Source: Orbicella faveolata
Taxonomy: Eukaryota; Cnidaria; Anthozoa; Scleractinia; Merulinidae
Reading direction: 5' to 3'
Length of the DNA: 64,000 bases
NCBI RefSeq assembly: GCF_002042975.1
Contig: NW_018150124.1
Span: forward strand, 73,676 to 137,675
Positions within the stretch are counted from its first letter, which is position 1; each line of letters starts with the position of its first letter. This document shows, one piece after another, positions 13,201 through 25,200 of the stretch. The translations under genes were made by a program, and so were the position numbers. Under the pieces are notes generated by a model, which was given only the letters and a program-made list of their open reading frames with translations, was not told the origin of the DNA and did not search any database.

Positions 13201-16200
13201 AGCTGGAGTGGGTGTTATATTTATAGTTATTGAAGACTGGAAAAATATCAACTCACAGACAAAAATTCTGGTTTCATGATCTTCGAAGACATGAAACAGA
13301 CTTAACTGTATTGTGTTTTTATGCACTCTGGCTAAGAAGGAAAGTTCTACTCCTGCTGTAAGTCTTAAGCCTGGCATATCGATTCTCCTACTAATTGTAC
13401 TAATTAGTTAAACGCCAGGTCGGAGATTTTATTGGTTCATTAAGACAATACCCTCCAGGCTGATGACTGTCTTCATTCTTACTAGTGAATATATGAAATA
13501 TCGTATATTTGAACTGCGGAGAAAGATATGAAGACATGATTGATACTGCGATGATCAATCACGTCTTCAAATCTTTCTCCGCGGTTCAAATATATGATAT
13601 TTCATATATTCACTTGTATTCTTCACCATCTACGGGTATATTACGATCTCATAAAATGACCAGCTCCCAGTTGGCTTGATAGCTCAGTTGATAGAGCACT
13701 GCACCGGTATCGCAGTGACAGCCCAGAATTTTCTTCAGGCTTTAATTTCACAACTGCTTAGGTTGTGTGTATAACTGCGATGATCAATCATGTTTGCTTG
13801 ACAGTGTCTTAATATTATAAGGAGAAATTGGCAAGCGATCACTCTCGAGAATTAAAGTCCGAGTAAAAGGTAGTTAGGATATTAACGGTGTTAGTGTTAA
13901 CTTTCAGACCCTACGCGCACTGGAAGTGACTTATTCTAAGGGCTGTATTCCACAGAATGACCTGTTTTGTTTTCGCGTGTGGCCGAATTGTCTTCCTTAC
14001 TCAATGGCAAGAGACACAGCAAAGATCTTATTAACCTCGATTTATCGGTCCGTACTGTAAGATACGGAGCGTCCTTTTTTACTGTCGATGTTTGCGCCTC
14101 GTGCTTCGTGCTTGGATCATAATTGAACGGGAAAACGCGGTCCGCATCTTGAAGTAAGCAACTCAAAGTCGACCAATAAGAGGAATGCACTAAAAAAGGT
14201 AGAACCATTTCACTATCGTAATGTTCACGAATAATTTCAAACTACTTACATGGACTTATACTCATCCATTTTGCCAAGGTTGGACATGACACGTATCAGC
14301 TGGGTGATGCCTGCAGAAGCAGAGAAAATGGTCAACGTACGTGGACTTATACTGAGAAAAGCACGACGGACAACCAAGTCCAAATACAACAGTCTATTCA
14401 CTAGTACAAAGACTCGCAGAAGGAACTCAGACAATATTATCGTTCAGCACCGACTGATCAAGCCTAATTTAAACATATATGTTAGTTCCAGGAAGACCTG
14501 GAACGAAATAGATTTTGAGATAAAACATCTGAAACAAACCGAATTTTAACCCCACCTCTTGGAGTATAGCAAGTTCTTCAGATCAAACGCAATCCCTGTT
14601 TTCTTAATACTGTTTTGTATTTGTTGATCTGACTGTGATTGTAGTTCACNCACATACCTGGCCTCCAAAGTTGATTAACTTGTCTAGACCCAGCTCTCTG
14701 GCGAGCGTCGCCTGGATTCGATGATTGACAAGAGAACTCCGTAGTAGCTGTGATAACACAACAGGGTTGTTAACAAGAGTTGCAAGGAAAAAAAGACCAA
14801 GAAAATCATATTCTAAGTTTGCTTCCAACTCAATTCAACCTTGTCATAAATATATGAATAAAATTTTCAACCGATCGCTTGGACAAGGAACGTCCAGGAA
14901 CGTCCAGTAACGACGTCAACGAGCCCTACCGTAAGATGTCCCTCGTGGTGTTCAGGGAAGTGCTTGAAGAGATACACTGAAACAACGAACTGCAAAACGG
15001 AGTCTCCTAAGAATTCCATCCGCTGGTTGTTACCACTGAAGGGAAATGATAAGAACAGAGTCAGGAAAAAGAGATTACTGGTTAACTGAAGGGTGTTCTC
15101 CAATCTCAAGCTACTAAGTAGAGCTTGATGTGTGAACTGCTCGCTGATCGCCCATTGGACTCAACCGCAACCAGATTTGTGTTCCTCTGAGCAAATCAGT
15201 TAAGATTGAAGATCGTTTGTAGCCTAAACTGAACCTCACATCATAATTCTTGTAAGCATTTATTATCACAATAGAAATGCTATGTGCAATTCACTCTATA
15301 AAATGCAAATCGAGAGGTTTTCAATTGAGGTCGAAAGTAATCAGGTAATTACTTTGGTTTTGGTTTTGGTTACCACAGTTTGAGGTTGGCAGAGTAGTCT
15401 AATTGGTAAGTAAATGGTTTGGTTTTGGTTTTACGTCACTCAAATAAAAACCACTCTAAACATAGTCACTGTATAATTGCAGAATGTCCACTTGATACTT
15501 ACAGTGTGAGGTTGTTATAGCCGACTTGTGGGTGAGTGAAAGCACGCGCCAGCAGACGAATGTGGTTGAATTCGATTCCGCTGGCTTGTTCAAACTCCTC
15601 TAATTTCTGATAAAAAAAAGTCAATAGGAATTTACGTTCTACTAGTTAACTTGACGAAGATTAAAAATATAGTAACATTTCCATCATCCTTCTGTTAGTA
15701 ACGTCTTAGTTTCATCAAAATTACATGCTTTCTTGTTTGGTTTTATTTGTTTTTGCTGAACTAAACACCACAGCTGATTGGTAAAAGCTGTCTTCATTTT
15801 GTCCCTTCTTGTTCCCATGTTAGTTTGGGCATCTTTCGTCCTTTTCCCCAACCTGTGGGACTGGACAAAGTATCAACTACGTATCTTAAGACAAAGAGTG
15901 GGTTCAGAATCAAACTTGGACACGACGTGAACTAGTTTTCCAGCATGTAGACGCCTCTTATTTTCTTTTTAAGCAATTTTCCGGTGTAATCTTCTTCGCA
16001 ATCCGTAGCTGATTTGTAACTCCTCTAGGCAAATATCCCAAACAGAGGAGAAGAACTTTGACGATCCTTAGCAAATACAGTCGGACGCGGCCGAACAACG
16101 TACGATTTTGATCGGTCGGTCAGAGAATAGCATTAATTCGAACGCTATCCTGACTGCTTTGCGCCATGACTTACATCGTGTTACTAAGCAACCGTAGTGA

Positions 16201-19200
16201 CACGGAAAACTTGAGATGAATCTGACGAATTAGATTTCGATTAATAGTTAGTTTTTTTTGTATTTGCCCAACCTACACTAAAGCATAGAAAACGAAAAGA
16301 AAACCTGAAGAATCGAAGACGAAGGTATCAGGTGCCTATCACCATCTGGTTGTTGAGCCTACAAGATGACAAAATACGAAGAGTCAACTCTGAATGATCA
16401 AGAAAATAAATAAACAGATATTCCATTCCTCGCCCTTTTCCCCTGGCGGATCTAAAGAGTATGAAGTAATCTTTCTTCCCGCCCGCCCCCCAACGAATTG
16501 TAAGTTTGAAGATGTGAAAGCAGACAATTTGCAGTGCATGAGGAAAACTATCGGCGAATTATTTACGAGAAGCAACGGCCACGCCCAACGTAAGGACATT
16601 TCGGGACAATTAGAACATGAGGTGTTAAAACCAAATTGCTCTACCCATGAAACCCAGTCAGTTTACTTCCCCGACGCAAGGAAGACGACAACGTTCAAAT
16701 TTTACGAAAGGGACATCTCGGGACAGTCTCAAATAATGAAGCCCTTCCAATTATTTACCTGCAAAGGATGCTTTGGCAAGTTTGTCCAAACATCTCTAAG
16801 TTCCTTAAAACCAGACAGACAAAGACATGGAAAAAATCAGAAGCATCTTACATAAAACTATCATCAAGTGGAGGTGAAAAATACGGTGTTCTCCACCAAA
16901 ACATGAGAAGAATAGAGAGCTTAGGCCAACAGGTTTCTTGTTCGTCTTTCCACGTACTCCGTCTCAATCGTCCCAAGTCTTAGCCAGCCTTGACCTCTCG
17001 CGAAGTGAACACTTACTTGACATAAACAAATTATTGCCAATCAACTTCTGCGTCTGTCCTACCAACATGAGGCTCTTAGTGCATAAGGGATGAGTGACAA
17101 TCCGCGCTTGAGACTTAAAGGCTGCTTTGTGTATCGCTGCTCGTTTTGGAAACTTTTACTAGACTATACGAACGGACATTTAGCGACACACACACCAAAA
17201 AAAACAAAACTAACCTGCTCCTCGAAAGCTAGATTAGTGAAGAGGACCGTAGCTGATGTTAAACCACTCTCCAAATACATTGCACCTTGAAAAGCAACAA
17301 CACTCATTAGCATATTTAACGACATTGCCACACTGTAATTCAGGTTAAGAGACGATAACTTCAGAGAGCACAACTGTCATTTGACTTTATCGTTTACAAC
17401 GATGATCATATGTAAAAAAAAGCACAATGTTTTTGGCACCAAGCATAATGATTCAGCCACGTTCCGAGGATCTCTATTCTTTCCACCCCAAAGACGGAGA
17501 CCCACGGAAACATTAGTCAACACCACAGCCTAAATTATGAACACTTCAAAACTGCTGCGGTTGAAGCGAAAGGGATGTCAATAATACTCACCAAGAAGAG
17601 CTTCAAAACAATTGGCCATGGCGTGACTGAGATCCTCTTCCAAGCACAAGTCAGGGCTGAAGTTATTTAAAATTTAAAGAAGGTCAGTGTGAGTAGCGCA
17701 ACAATAACGGAAGCAGGTCAGTGTTGACAGTCAAGTAGGATACATACCCGTGTGAGTACTGCATGTAATCAGACAATCCAAGTTTCTGACAAGTTCAAGA
17801 AAGAGTACATTAGAAGAATGAACCAGCAGCATCCAATAATTATCACTAAAATAAGCGATGAAGATGTCAAAATCATGATAGCCTTTGAGATAAGCTCATC
17901 TGAGATATAAGTGACTTGCAAAGCCTGTTTAAGACTATCAGTTCACACGTGCCTACGATTCACCTTGGCTAGTTGAGACAGATGTTTGTTTTGTACTAAA
18001 GCTGAGCGATACATGGCCAAACCTCCTTCAGTCTTGTGTGGCAGCATGAAATACAAGTGAACGCTAATGTATAAAACAAACAGAACCAAATAAGCCGAAA
18101 TACAAGATCAAATACAAATGTAATTGCAGAATTCGATAAGAATAATAACTTTCCAACGTATTCTCACCTGCTGATTAATTCCAGAACAGCATCTCCAAGG
18201 AATTCAAGCCTCTCATTGTGTCGTATCCTACAAACAATCGAGAAAATACCCAAAGACAGACACAAATTAATGCCCTATGTAGGGAAAAAAGGTAACGCTT
18301 TTGGATGATCAGATTCATAAAGCCATGAAAGCCAGTCATTACTCATGAAGGTTAGTGTGATTATCGTAATAAAATTGTCCCAAAATCTACTTCAAAACCA
18401 TTTTACATTCTCCCGTATGTGGAAGTGAGGGGAGTAGGGGGAAATGGAACGCTGTGGATGAGATACACATTTACTTGGAACCTTTGTGCATTAGTCAGCT
18501 GTTTTCATTCAGGTCTGGTGTTAAACGAAAAAAAAAAAAAACAATGAATAGTTGAAAATAAACCGCAAAGGAACAAACGGATTAGTTTCTAATGAAACTG
18601 TTGTGCTGCGTCGGTTGGCAAGTGAGCCAATTAAATGATTATCAAATTGAAGTCGATAAAGGTAATTTTACCTCTGTAGCGTACATGTGTGAGTTTGGAG
18701 CAAGGATGGTTAAGACTGGGAGAGATTAAAAAGGGTTAATAACAGTCTTTTTGAGTAACGCTCTAACATAAATCACCTTGCAGTAACCTTGTTTTTCTCT
18801 TTGGAAGCCATGCTCTGTTATCTTCACTGACTATTTTGTGATTCTTATTCTAACTACCCTGATATCCATCATGCAGAGCTCTACAGGATTAGAGTCTAAT
18901 CGATTCTGATTCTAATCTAAACTGTTCCAGTTGCCGTGACTTCCATCGCCCTTTTGCTGATCATCCTGCCACAAATCATACACGTCTTCGTTCACCACTT
19001 ACTATGACTCCACTAAATTGAACTTGGGACAGTTCTGAAACTGTCCTAACTGTCTGTCTGTCGATCTGTCGGTCTGTCGGTCTGTCAGTCTGTCTGTCTG
19101 ACCGACTGTTTAACCGATTGTCTGGCTGACTAAGTGCTAGAATTGTCCGACCGTCTGTCGTCAGTGTCTGTCGGTCTCTCATCTGTTGGTCGGTCGGTTG

Positions 19201-22200
19201 ACCGTCCTGTCAGTTGGTCTATCTAGCTGACTATCCTACTCTACCTGTCTAGAAGCCAATCCTTTGTCTTGCCGGCACCAATTAGTCTCCTTCTCGCTTT
19301 ACTTTGAGATTTAGATTTAGCGAGAGTGCCAGTATCGTCAGCAAAACTAGAGAAAGTTTACAAGTCAAGCTCAGCATGACTATCTCAGAGGATCGAGCTG
19401 GAGTGGGTGTTATATTTATAGTTATTGAAGACTGGAAAAATATCAACTCACAGACAAAAATTCTGGTTTCATGATCTTCGAAGACATGAAACAGACTTAA
19501 CTGTATTGTGTTTTTATGCACTCTGGCTAAGAAGGAAAGATCTACTCCTGCTGTAAGTCTTAAGCCTGGCATATCGATTCTCCTACTAATTGTACTAATT
19601 AGTTAAACGCCAGGTCGGAGATTTTATTGGTTCATTAAGACAATACCCTCCAGGCTGATGACTGTCTTCATTCTTACTAGTGAATATATGAAATATCGTA
19701 TATTTGAACTGCGGAGAAAGATATGAAGACATGATTGATACTGCGATGATCAATCACGTCTTCAAATCTTTCTCCGCGGTTCAAATATATGATATTTCAT
19801 ATATTCACTTGTATTCTTCACCATCTACGGGTATATTACGATCTCATAAAATGACCAGCTCCCAGTTGGCTTGATAGCTCAGTTGATAGAGCACTGCACC
19901 GGTATCGCAGTGACAGCCCAGAATTTTCTTCAGGCTTTAATTTCACAACTGCTTAGGTTGTGTGTATAACTGCGATGATCAATCATGTTTGCTTGACAGT
20001 GTCTTAATATTATAAGGAGAAATTGGCAAGCGATCACTCTCGAGAATTAAAGTCCGAGTAAAAGGTAGTTAGGATATTAACGGTGTTAGTGTTAACTTTC
20101 AGACCCTACGCGCACTGGAAGTGACTTATTCTAAGGGCTGTATTCCACAGAATGACCTGTTTTGTTTTCGCGTGTGGCCGAATTGTCTTCCTTACTCAAT
20201 GGCAAGAGACACAGCAAAGATCTTATTAACCTCGATTTATCGGTCCGTACTGTAAGATACGGAGCGTCCTTTTTTACTGTCGATGTTTGCGCCTCGTGCT
20301 TCGTGCTTGGATCATAATTGAACGGGAAAACGCGGTCCGCATCTTGAAGTAAGCAACTCAAAGTCGACCAATAAGAGGAATGCACTAAAAAAGGTAGAAC
20401 CATTTCACTATCGTAATGTTCACGAATAATTTCAAACTACTTACATGGACTTATACTCATCCATTTTGCCAAGGTTGGACATGACACGTATCAGCTGGGT
20501 GATGCCTGCAGAAGCAGAGAAAATGGTCAACGTACGTGGACTTATACTGAGAAAAGCACGACGGACAACCAAGTCCAAATACAACAGTCTATTCACTAGT
20601 ACAAAGACTCGCAGAAGGAACTCAGACAATATTATCGTTCAGCACCGACTGATCAAGCCTAATTTAAACATATATGTTAGTTCCAGGAAGACCTGGAACG
20701 AAATAGATTTTGAGATAAAACATCTGAAACAAACCGAATTTTAACCCCACCTCTTGGAGTATAGCAAGTTCTTCAGATCAAACGCAATCCCTGTTTTCTT
20801 AATACTGTTTTGTATTTGTTGATCTGACTGTGATTGTAGTTCACCAACCTTAGCTTTAACTACCTCATGGTACTTAGACATACCTTTCTTGCGCGTGTGC
20901 AGATGCCGTATTTTCCTGTCTCCGTACCTTGGTTGCTTCACTCCACAGTTCGACAGAGAGTTTCGGGCGTGGTCTGGGTTCATGCCAAAGTTGAGGTGAT
21001 AAGAAGGGTGTGTCAGGGCAAGCTGTTGACAAATAAACAGTCAAACAATGAAATAAATACACAAACCACGCCATTCTTAACCGTACATCACACAAACACA
21101 ACGATATTTTGTAACTGGTAATTTACCTGAAGTAAAGACCGATCTTTGAACACATAGCCCATTTTCTCGTCCAGTGTTTGTAGACACATGTGATAGCGTA
21201 CATGATGTACTAACACAGGAAGCAGTAAGGCGTGCTGAAATACACAGAAAGCAAACATTAGGCTGTCACTGTACTTTCCTGCCGCAACGATATCAACATT
21301 TCAATGATAGCTGACCCAAAGTAGGCAAGTGCCGATAATGTCAAATCCCCATAAAGCTCTGAAAACGTTTCGGTTATTTTCGTAAATACACTTCAGACAG
21401 GTTACTGCGATCAGAAAACCTCCTGCTGCTTAACAACCTCTCCAAAAAGCTGCAGGGGCATCAATTTCCACACAATTCGCCCTCACTATCGAGCTGTGTC
21501 ACACACTGTGAAAGTACCTTTCTTATACCTATTCCTTAGGCAAATGTTACTTTCGTTGTGTTGCTAAGTAACTACATGTTCGTGCATAGGAAGCATTGAA
21601 CCTTTTCCTCGGATGTTAATTGTGAGAATTTAGTCGCTTAGGAAGACAATATCGTCTGCTTGATGATTTTCTATATTCTGATCACTTGTTAGTCTAGTTC
21701 TGGCTTTCACTCTGCCACGTAACACTCACTCCAGAGAGCGTAAATCTGCCTGACAGGGAGTCGTTCAGAACTGGGCTTATCACCTGCTTTAGAATGTAGT
21801 GATATTCTAAGGAGAAGAACTACTAGTAAGATATTGATTACTCCTGAGAATTAAGGGCTAACCTAACCTGACAGATATCAGACTTCAAACCAGTCTTGAT
21901 CATTCCTCGACTGCTCACTTCTACCACCACATCACGACGCATAGCACTTTATAGAAGAAAAAAAGTACAACGAAAAGATTGTAACCGTTTGCTGAACGTG
22001 AAGTTGAAATAGTGTGCAGTCCACAGAAATGGATCCTTAAAATAAGACCGAACCAAATCGCGTCAGAAACGAACTCCGCAAATTAATTGTTCCATATAGA
22101 ATCAAATCTACTGAAATAAGCCATCAATTGCAACCTTAACATTCACAGATTTTAGTTAGACACAAAAACATGTTGCATCTACAAGCTCACCTTGTAAGGC

Positions 22201-25200
22201 GCATCTTCTCCAATTCGATCTAAATGAAACAAAAAGAATCGTTGAGTCCTCTAAAAGGGTTTTACAAAGGTAACTGCCGGTTTCGCCCCATGGCGAGTTC
22301 GCCCCCACATCGACTCAACTTGATCGAGTTCGCCCCCAACCAGATCGAGTCGTATATAGAGATTATTCCTCGTTCTTTTATCCACTGCCTTATTAGATTA
22401 CTGTTGGCGAGGAAACTTCGCTTGGTGGCGAGGTGACTTCGCTTGGCGAGTTCGTTGGTGACGAGATAACCGGTAACTGTTTGACTTTGTTGCTATGCGC
22501 GCGCCGGCTGCAACAAGCGAACAATCATCATCTAAGCTTNNNNNNNNNNNNNNNNNNNNNNNNNNNNNNNNNNNNNNNNNNNNNNNNNNNNNNNNNNNNN
22601 NNNNNNNNNNNNNNNNNNNNNNNNNNNNNNNNNNNNNNNNNNNNNNNNNNTAGACCCTTTGCCCTCAAGGACCACGGGTCAATAGCCCATTCAGCTTCGC
22701 CTCATGGGCTATTGACCCGTAGCCCTTGCGGGCTACAGGTCTAATTGTTAAATAACACTATACTCTCTTTTTGATAGGAGTGTACACTTTTTTATGCCCA
22801 GGATGGATGCTATTTTTCTTTAGGCTGAAAATATTCTTGCGTATATTCTTAGATTACAGGGTATAGTACATGTATTTCAGTTAATAAAACATATTTCACC
22901 AGAAATCGAACTGTGAAATAGATGTTGTCTGTATCGTGTTACATTGCGCACGTGCTTTATCGTGTTACCTTATGCGCGTATCAGATTTTATCGTTTCGTT
23001 AGCTAATTTTGTTAGAAAAAGGAAACGATTTACCATACTTTTCAATGGTAAACTAACGTTCGTTCAAAGTCATGCGATTTTATTGTATTTTATTTCCCAT
23101 TAACACGCAAAAAATGTTCTTGAAAAATCTCAGCTTTCGGTATATTCTCAACATATTCTTAAAAGTTTGCTAAATTCAGCCTCGATATTCTTATAAAAAA
23201 GATTCTTACAAAACAAAGAGTGTTTTTTTCTTATGAACAACAAGACACAAAAGAGATCAAAAACCCATCCAGAATGTTCCACAGGTCACAGAAAATATTC
23301 ACACATAGATTTTCAAAAGATGGGAACTGGGAGTTTGGGGGCAACTGAGGAAACAATTTGCAATTTCCCTGCTCTCCTATTTCGAACAGTCAACGGTGAC
23401 GGGAATAGAAATTCATACGTGTTTGAGATAAGGCTCCTCAACTTAACATATGACTTCTGCAGCTTCTGATACCTGTCAATCAAACAAAGGACATGAATAT
23501 GACAGTGGTAGTGACTACAGACAGGATGTTGATTTCTGGAACTTAAATCTGAACAAGTTTACTAAACTACACGAGAAAAAAAACTACATGAGAAGGCCTG
23601 ACCACCGCAGAAAACCCACAAACAACTGAAGATTGACTGCTAGTGGTATAGAAAGTTAAAAAGTAATAATGGGCTGGCTGATTTTCTTTTCTTTTTTTTT
23701 TTTGCTTCAATCTTGTACGATAGTCGCAGCAGTGACACTTACTTAGGATCTCCAGCAAAACTCATCTGCACTGGCCTGATACTGTGGTGGACAATGTATG
23801 GGTACATCTATAATACGATAGTACAAAAGAAAATGTCACTGACAAAAGTGCAAAACTAAGACTGAAAAATGTCAACAAGGCTTTGCTCAAGTGTGATCTG
23901 AAGAAGAATGAGAATACAAACTCATGAAGGTAGACATGCAGTGTCTCCTTTAAATCACAACAGTGTTCTCAGCCACAAAAAAGGTACCCACCTTGATTTT
24001 AGACAACCTTTCCCCATCCTTACAAAACTGCAAGTCATCAACCCTGAGAGCTGCAGGTTTCTGTAATCACCATAAGAGCGAATATGTCATAAACTACTGA
24101 CAGAACACTTGCAATAACATTAGGGTTCTGCCCATTGCAAGAAAAATATTTTCATGAGAGAGCTGTTTTATCCTAATGGTCATATTGGATTAACTAGTCC
24201 CAGGTTTGCTTTGTTCTTTACATACTACTCTGAAACTGCCCTCTGGTATGAAAGTACAGGCGTACTGTTCCCAAAGACAACCTGACAAAATGCTGACAGA
24301 TTACTTGCAAAGAGCTAGCACGGTTATGTTTTCCAACAAAGAAGCAAAATTCTTAGCTAATTTGTGGGTGGGTCACTTTAGCCCATCTGCATTTCAGAAA
24401 GGATGCTTGTACGAAGATGTCATGATGGTGACCAGCTAACATGTCCACTTCCATGTCAATCCATGGACTTGTGCTTTAAGGGCCTTTTCAAAAAAATGTT
24501 CTGATTATTACTTACTCCTGTCTGCGGGAAGGCAGAAATGCACTTTCTTCAGACACACTCTCTATGTGCAAGGCAGACACAGCCCTGTTGAAATGTGCAA
24601 GTTTTGTCTACCTGCTACTGACATCCAGCAATTTCAGTCATGTCCAATATACACAAATTGATATAGTTCCAAACTACAACTTTATGATCTGTTTAGTTTG
24701 ACAGAAGACAGTTTTCGGTCTGTATACAATCACCCTCAGTAAATTATTTGCCACCCACTTCATTCTGGAGTTCACTACTCCTGACTAAGAACAAATCTAT
24801 GTCCAATCCATGATTTCCACTGCCTCTGTTATCCTGCCTGCTAATAAAAGACACTGCTTTTGACAGTGCTGGAAACATTTTTAAAAATTGATTTCTACAT
24901 TTAAATAGGACCTCACCTTATCTGGATTCATCACAATAGAATTGATGCATGACTTGCTGTATTCATCCAATTTATCAGCACTGAGAGTTAAATCACTGGA
25001 CTACCAAAGACAAAAGAACAGCATTTATTAATTACACTGGATCTAACAATTGAATCACATGATTCAGAAATTCCAAAGCAAGGAGTATATAGATTCCTTC
25101 TTCTGCCATGAATTTTGTCTAATTTCTAACCTTCACAAGAGGTTCAGCAGAGTCCAAAATATAAGACAACACTTGACTCATTGGAAGAAGTTCATGGTCC

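Larger units (their letters stand above)
8456..14649. repeat. Lower copy of a 6,194-bp near-identical tandem duplication in DROSHA
   Basis: Begins CACATACCTGGCCTCC and ends GATTGTAGTTCAC. Every stretch compared with 14651-20844 is identical, except for one substitution noticed (T at about 13344, A at about 19539). It holds the DROSHA exons at 8463-8552, 8735-8840, 9308-9411, 11020-11090, 11397-11461, 11553-11590, 11769-11868, 11973-12032 and 14250-14310. It is most simply an unmerged contig overlap or a second haplotype. Confidence 0.95.
7988..15606 (-). other. DROSHA: DROSHA RNase IIIb domain exons, split by the duplication
   Basis: In the upper copy the exons are 15503-15606 (KLEEFEQASGIEFNHIRLLA), 14930-15035 (GNNQRMEFLGDSVLQFVV) and 14658-14747 (LLRSSLVNHRIQATLAREL). 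The same three lie at 9308-9411, 8735-8840 and 8463-8552. The domain continues only below the lower copy, in 8160-8205 (GIKAFREKLLADILE) and 7988-8070 (AFVAALYVDKGLRYVEVF). A whole Drosha is obtained if the two copies count once. Human GHNQRM is GNNQRM here; the catalytic Glu and Asp of the signature and the Asp and Glu of ADILEAF are kept. Confidence 0.93.
14651..20844. repeat. Upper copy of the 6,194-bp tandem duplication in DROSHA
   Basis: Same sequence as 8456-14649 shifted by 6,195 bases. Its DROSHA exons are 14658-14747, 14930-15035, 15503-15606, 17215-17285, 17592-17656, 17748-17785, 17964-18063, 18168-18227 and 20445-20505. Above 20844 the sequence is unique and continues DROSHA in phase. 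Confidence 0.95.
17215..21234 (-). other. DROSHA: DROSHA RNase IIIa domain exons (copy attached to the unique upstream exons)
   Basis: Exons: 21127-21234 (HALLLPVLVHHVRYHMCLQ), 20884-21022 (LTHPSYHLNFGMNPDHARNS), 20445-20505, 18168-18227 (RHNERLEFLGDAVLELIS), 17964-18063 (VHLYFMLP...GGLAMYRSALVQ), 17748-17785, 17592-17656 (DLSHAMANCFEALLG) and 17215-17285 (AMYLESGLTSATVLF). All join in phase. The signature Glu and Asp of HNERLEFLGD and the later Asp and Glu of the MANCFEAL exon, which bind the catalytic metal ions, are intact. Everything from 20844 downwards is also present, 6,195 bp lower, at 11020-14310. By family knowledge this domain cuts the 3' strand of the pri-miRNA hairpin. Confidence 0.95.

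Noticed and set aside
13680-13697. tRNA gene
   Set aside because: Only the A box is tRNA-like; no B box, acceptor stem or anticodon arm can be drawn, and the 3' part matches a SINE tail.
16990-17075. Candidate DROSHA linker exon below 17215 (reads HPL...QKLIG on the minus strand)
   Set aside because: The HPL resemblance is short, and using its donor at about 17018 would put the next exon out of frame.
8463-20505. A true Drosha with four RNase III domains
   Set aside because: The copies are almost identical including introns and microsatellite, a single N separates them, and the exon phases across the junction are incompatible.
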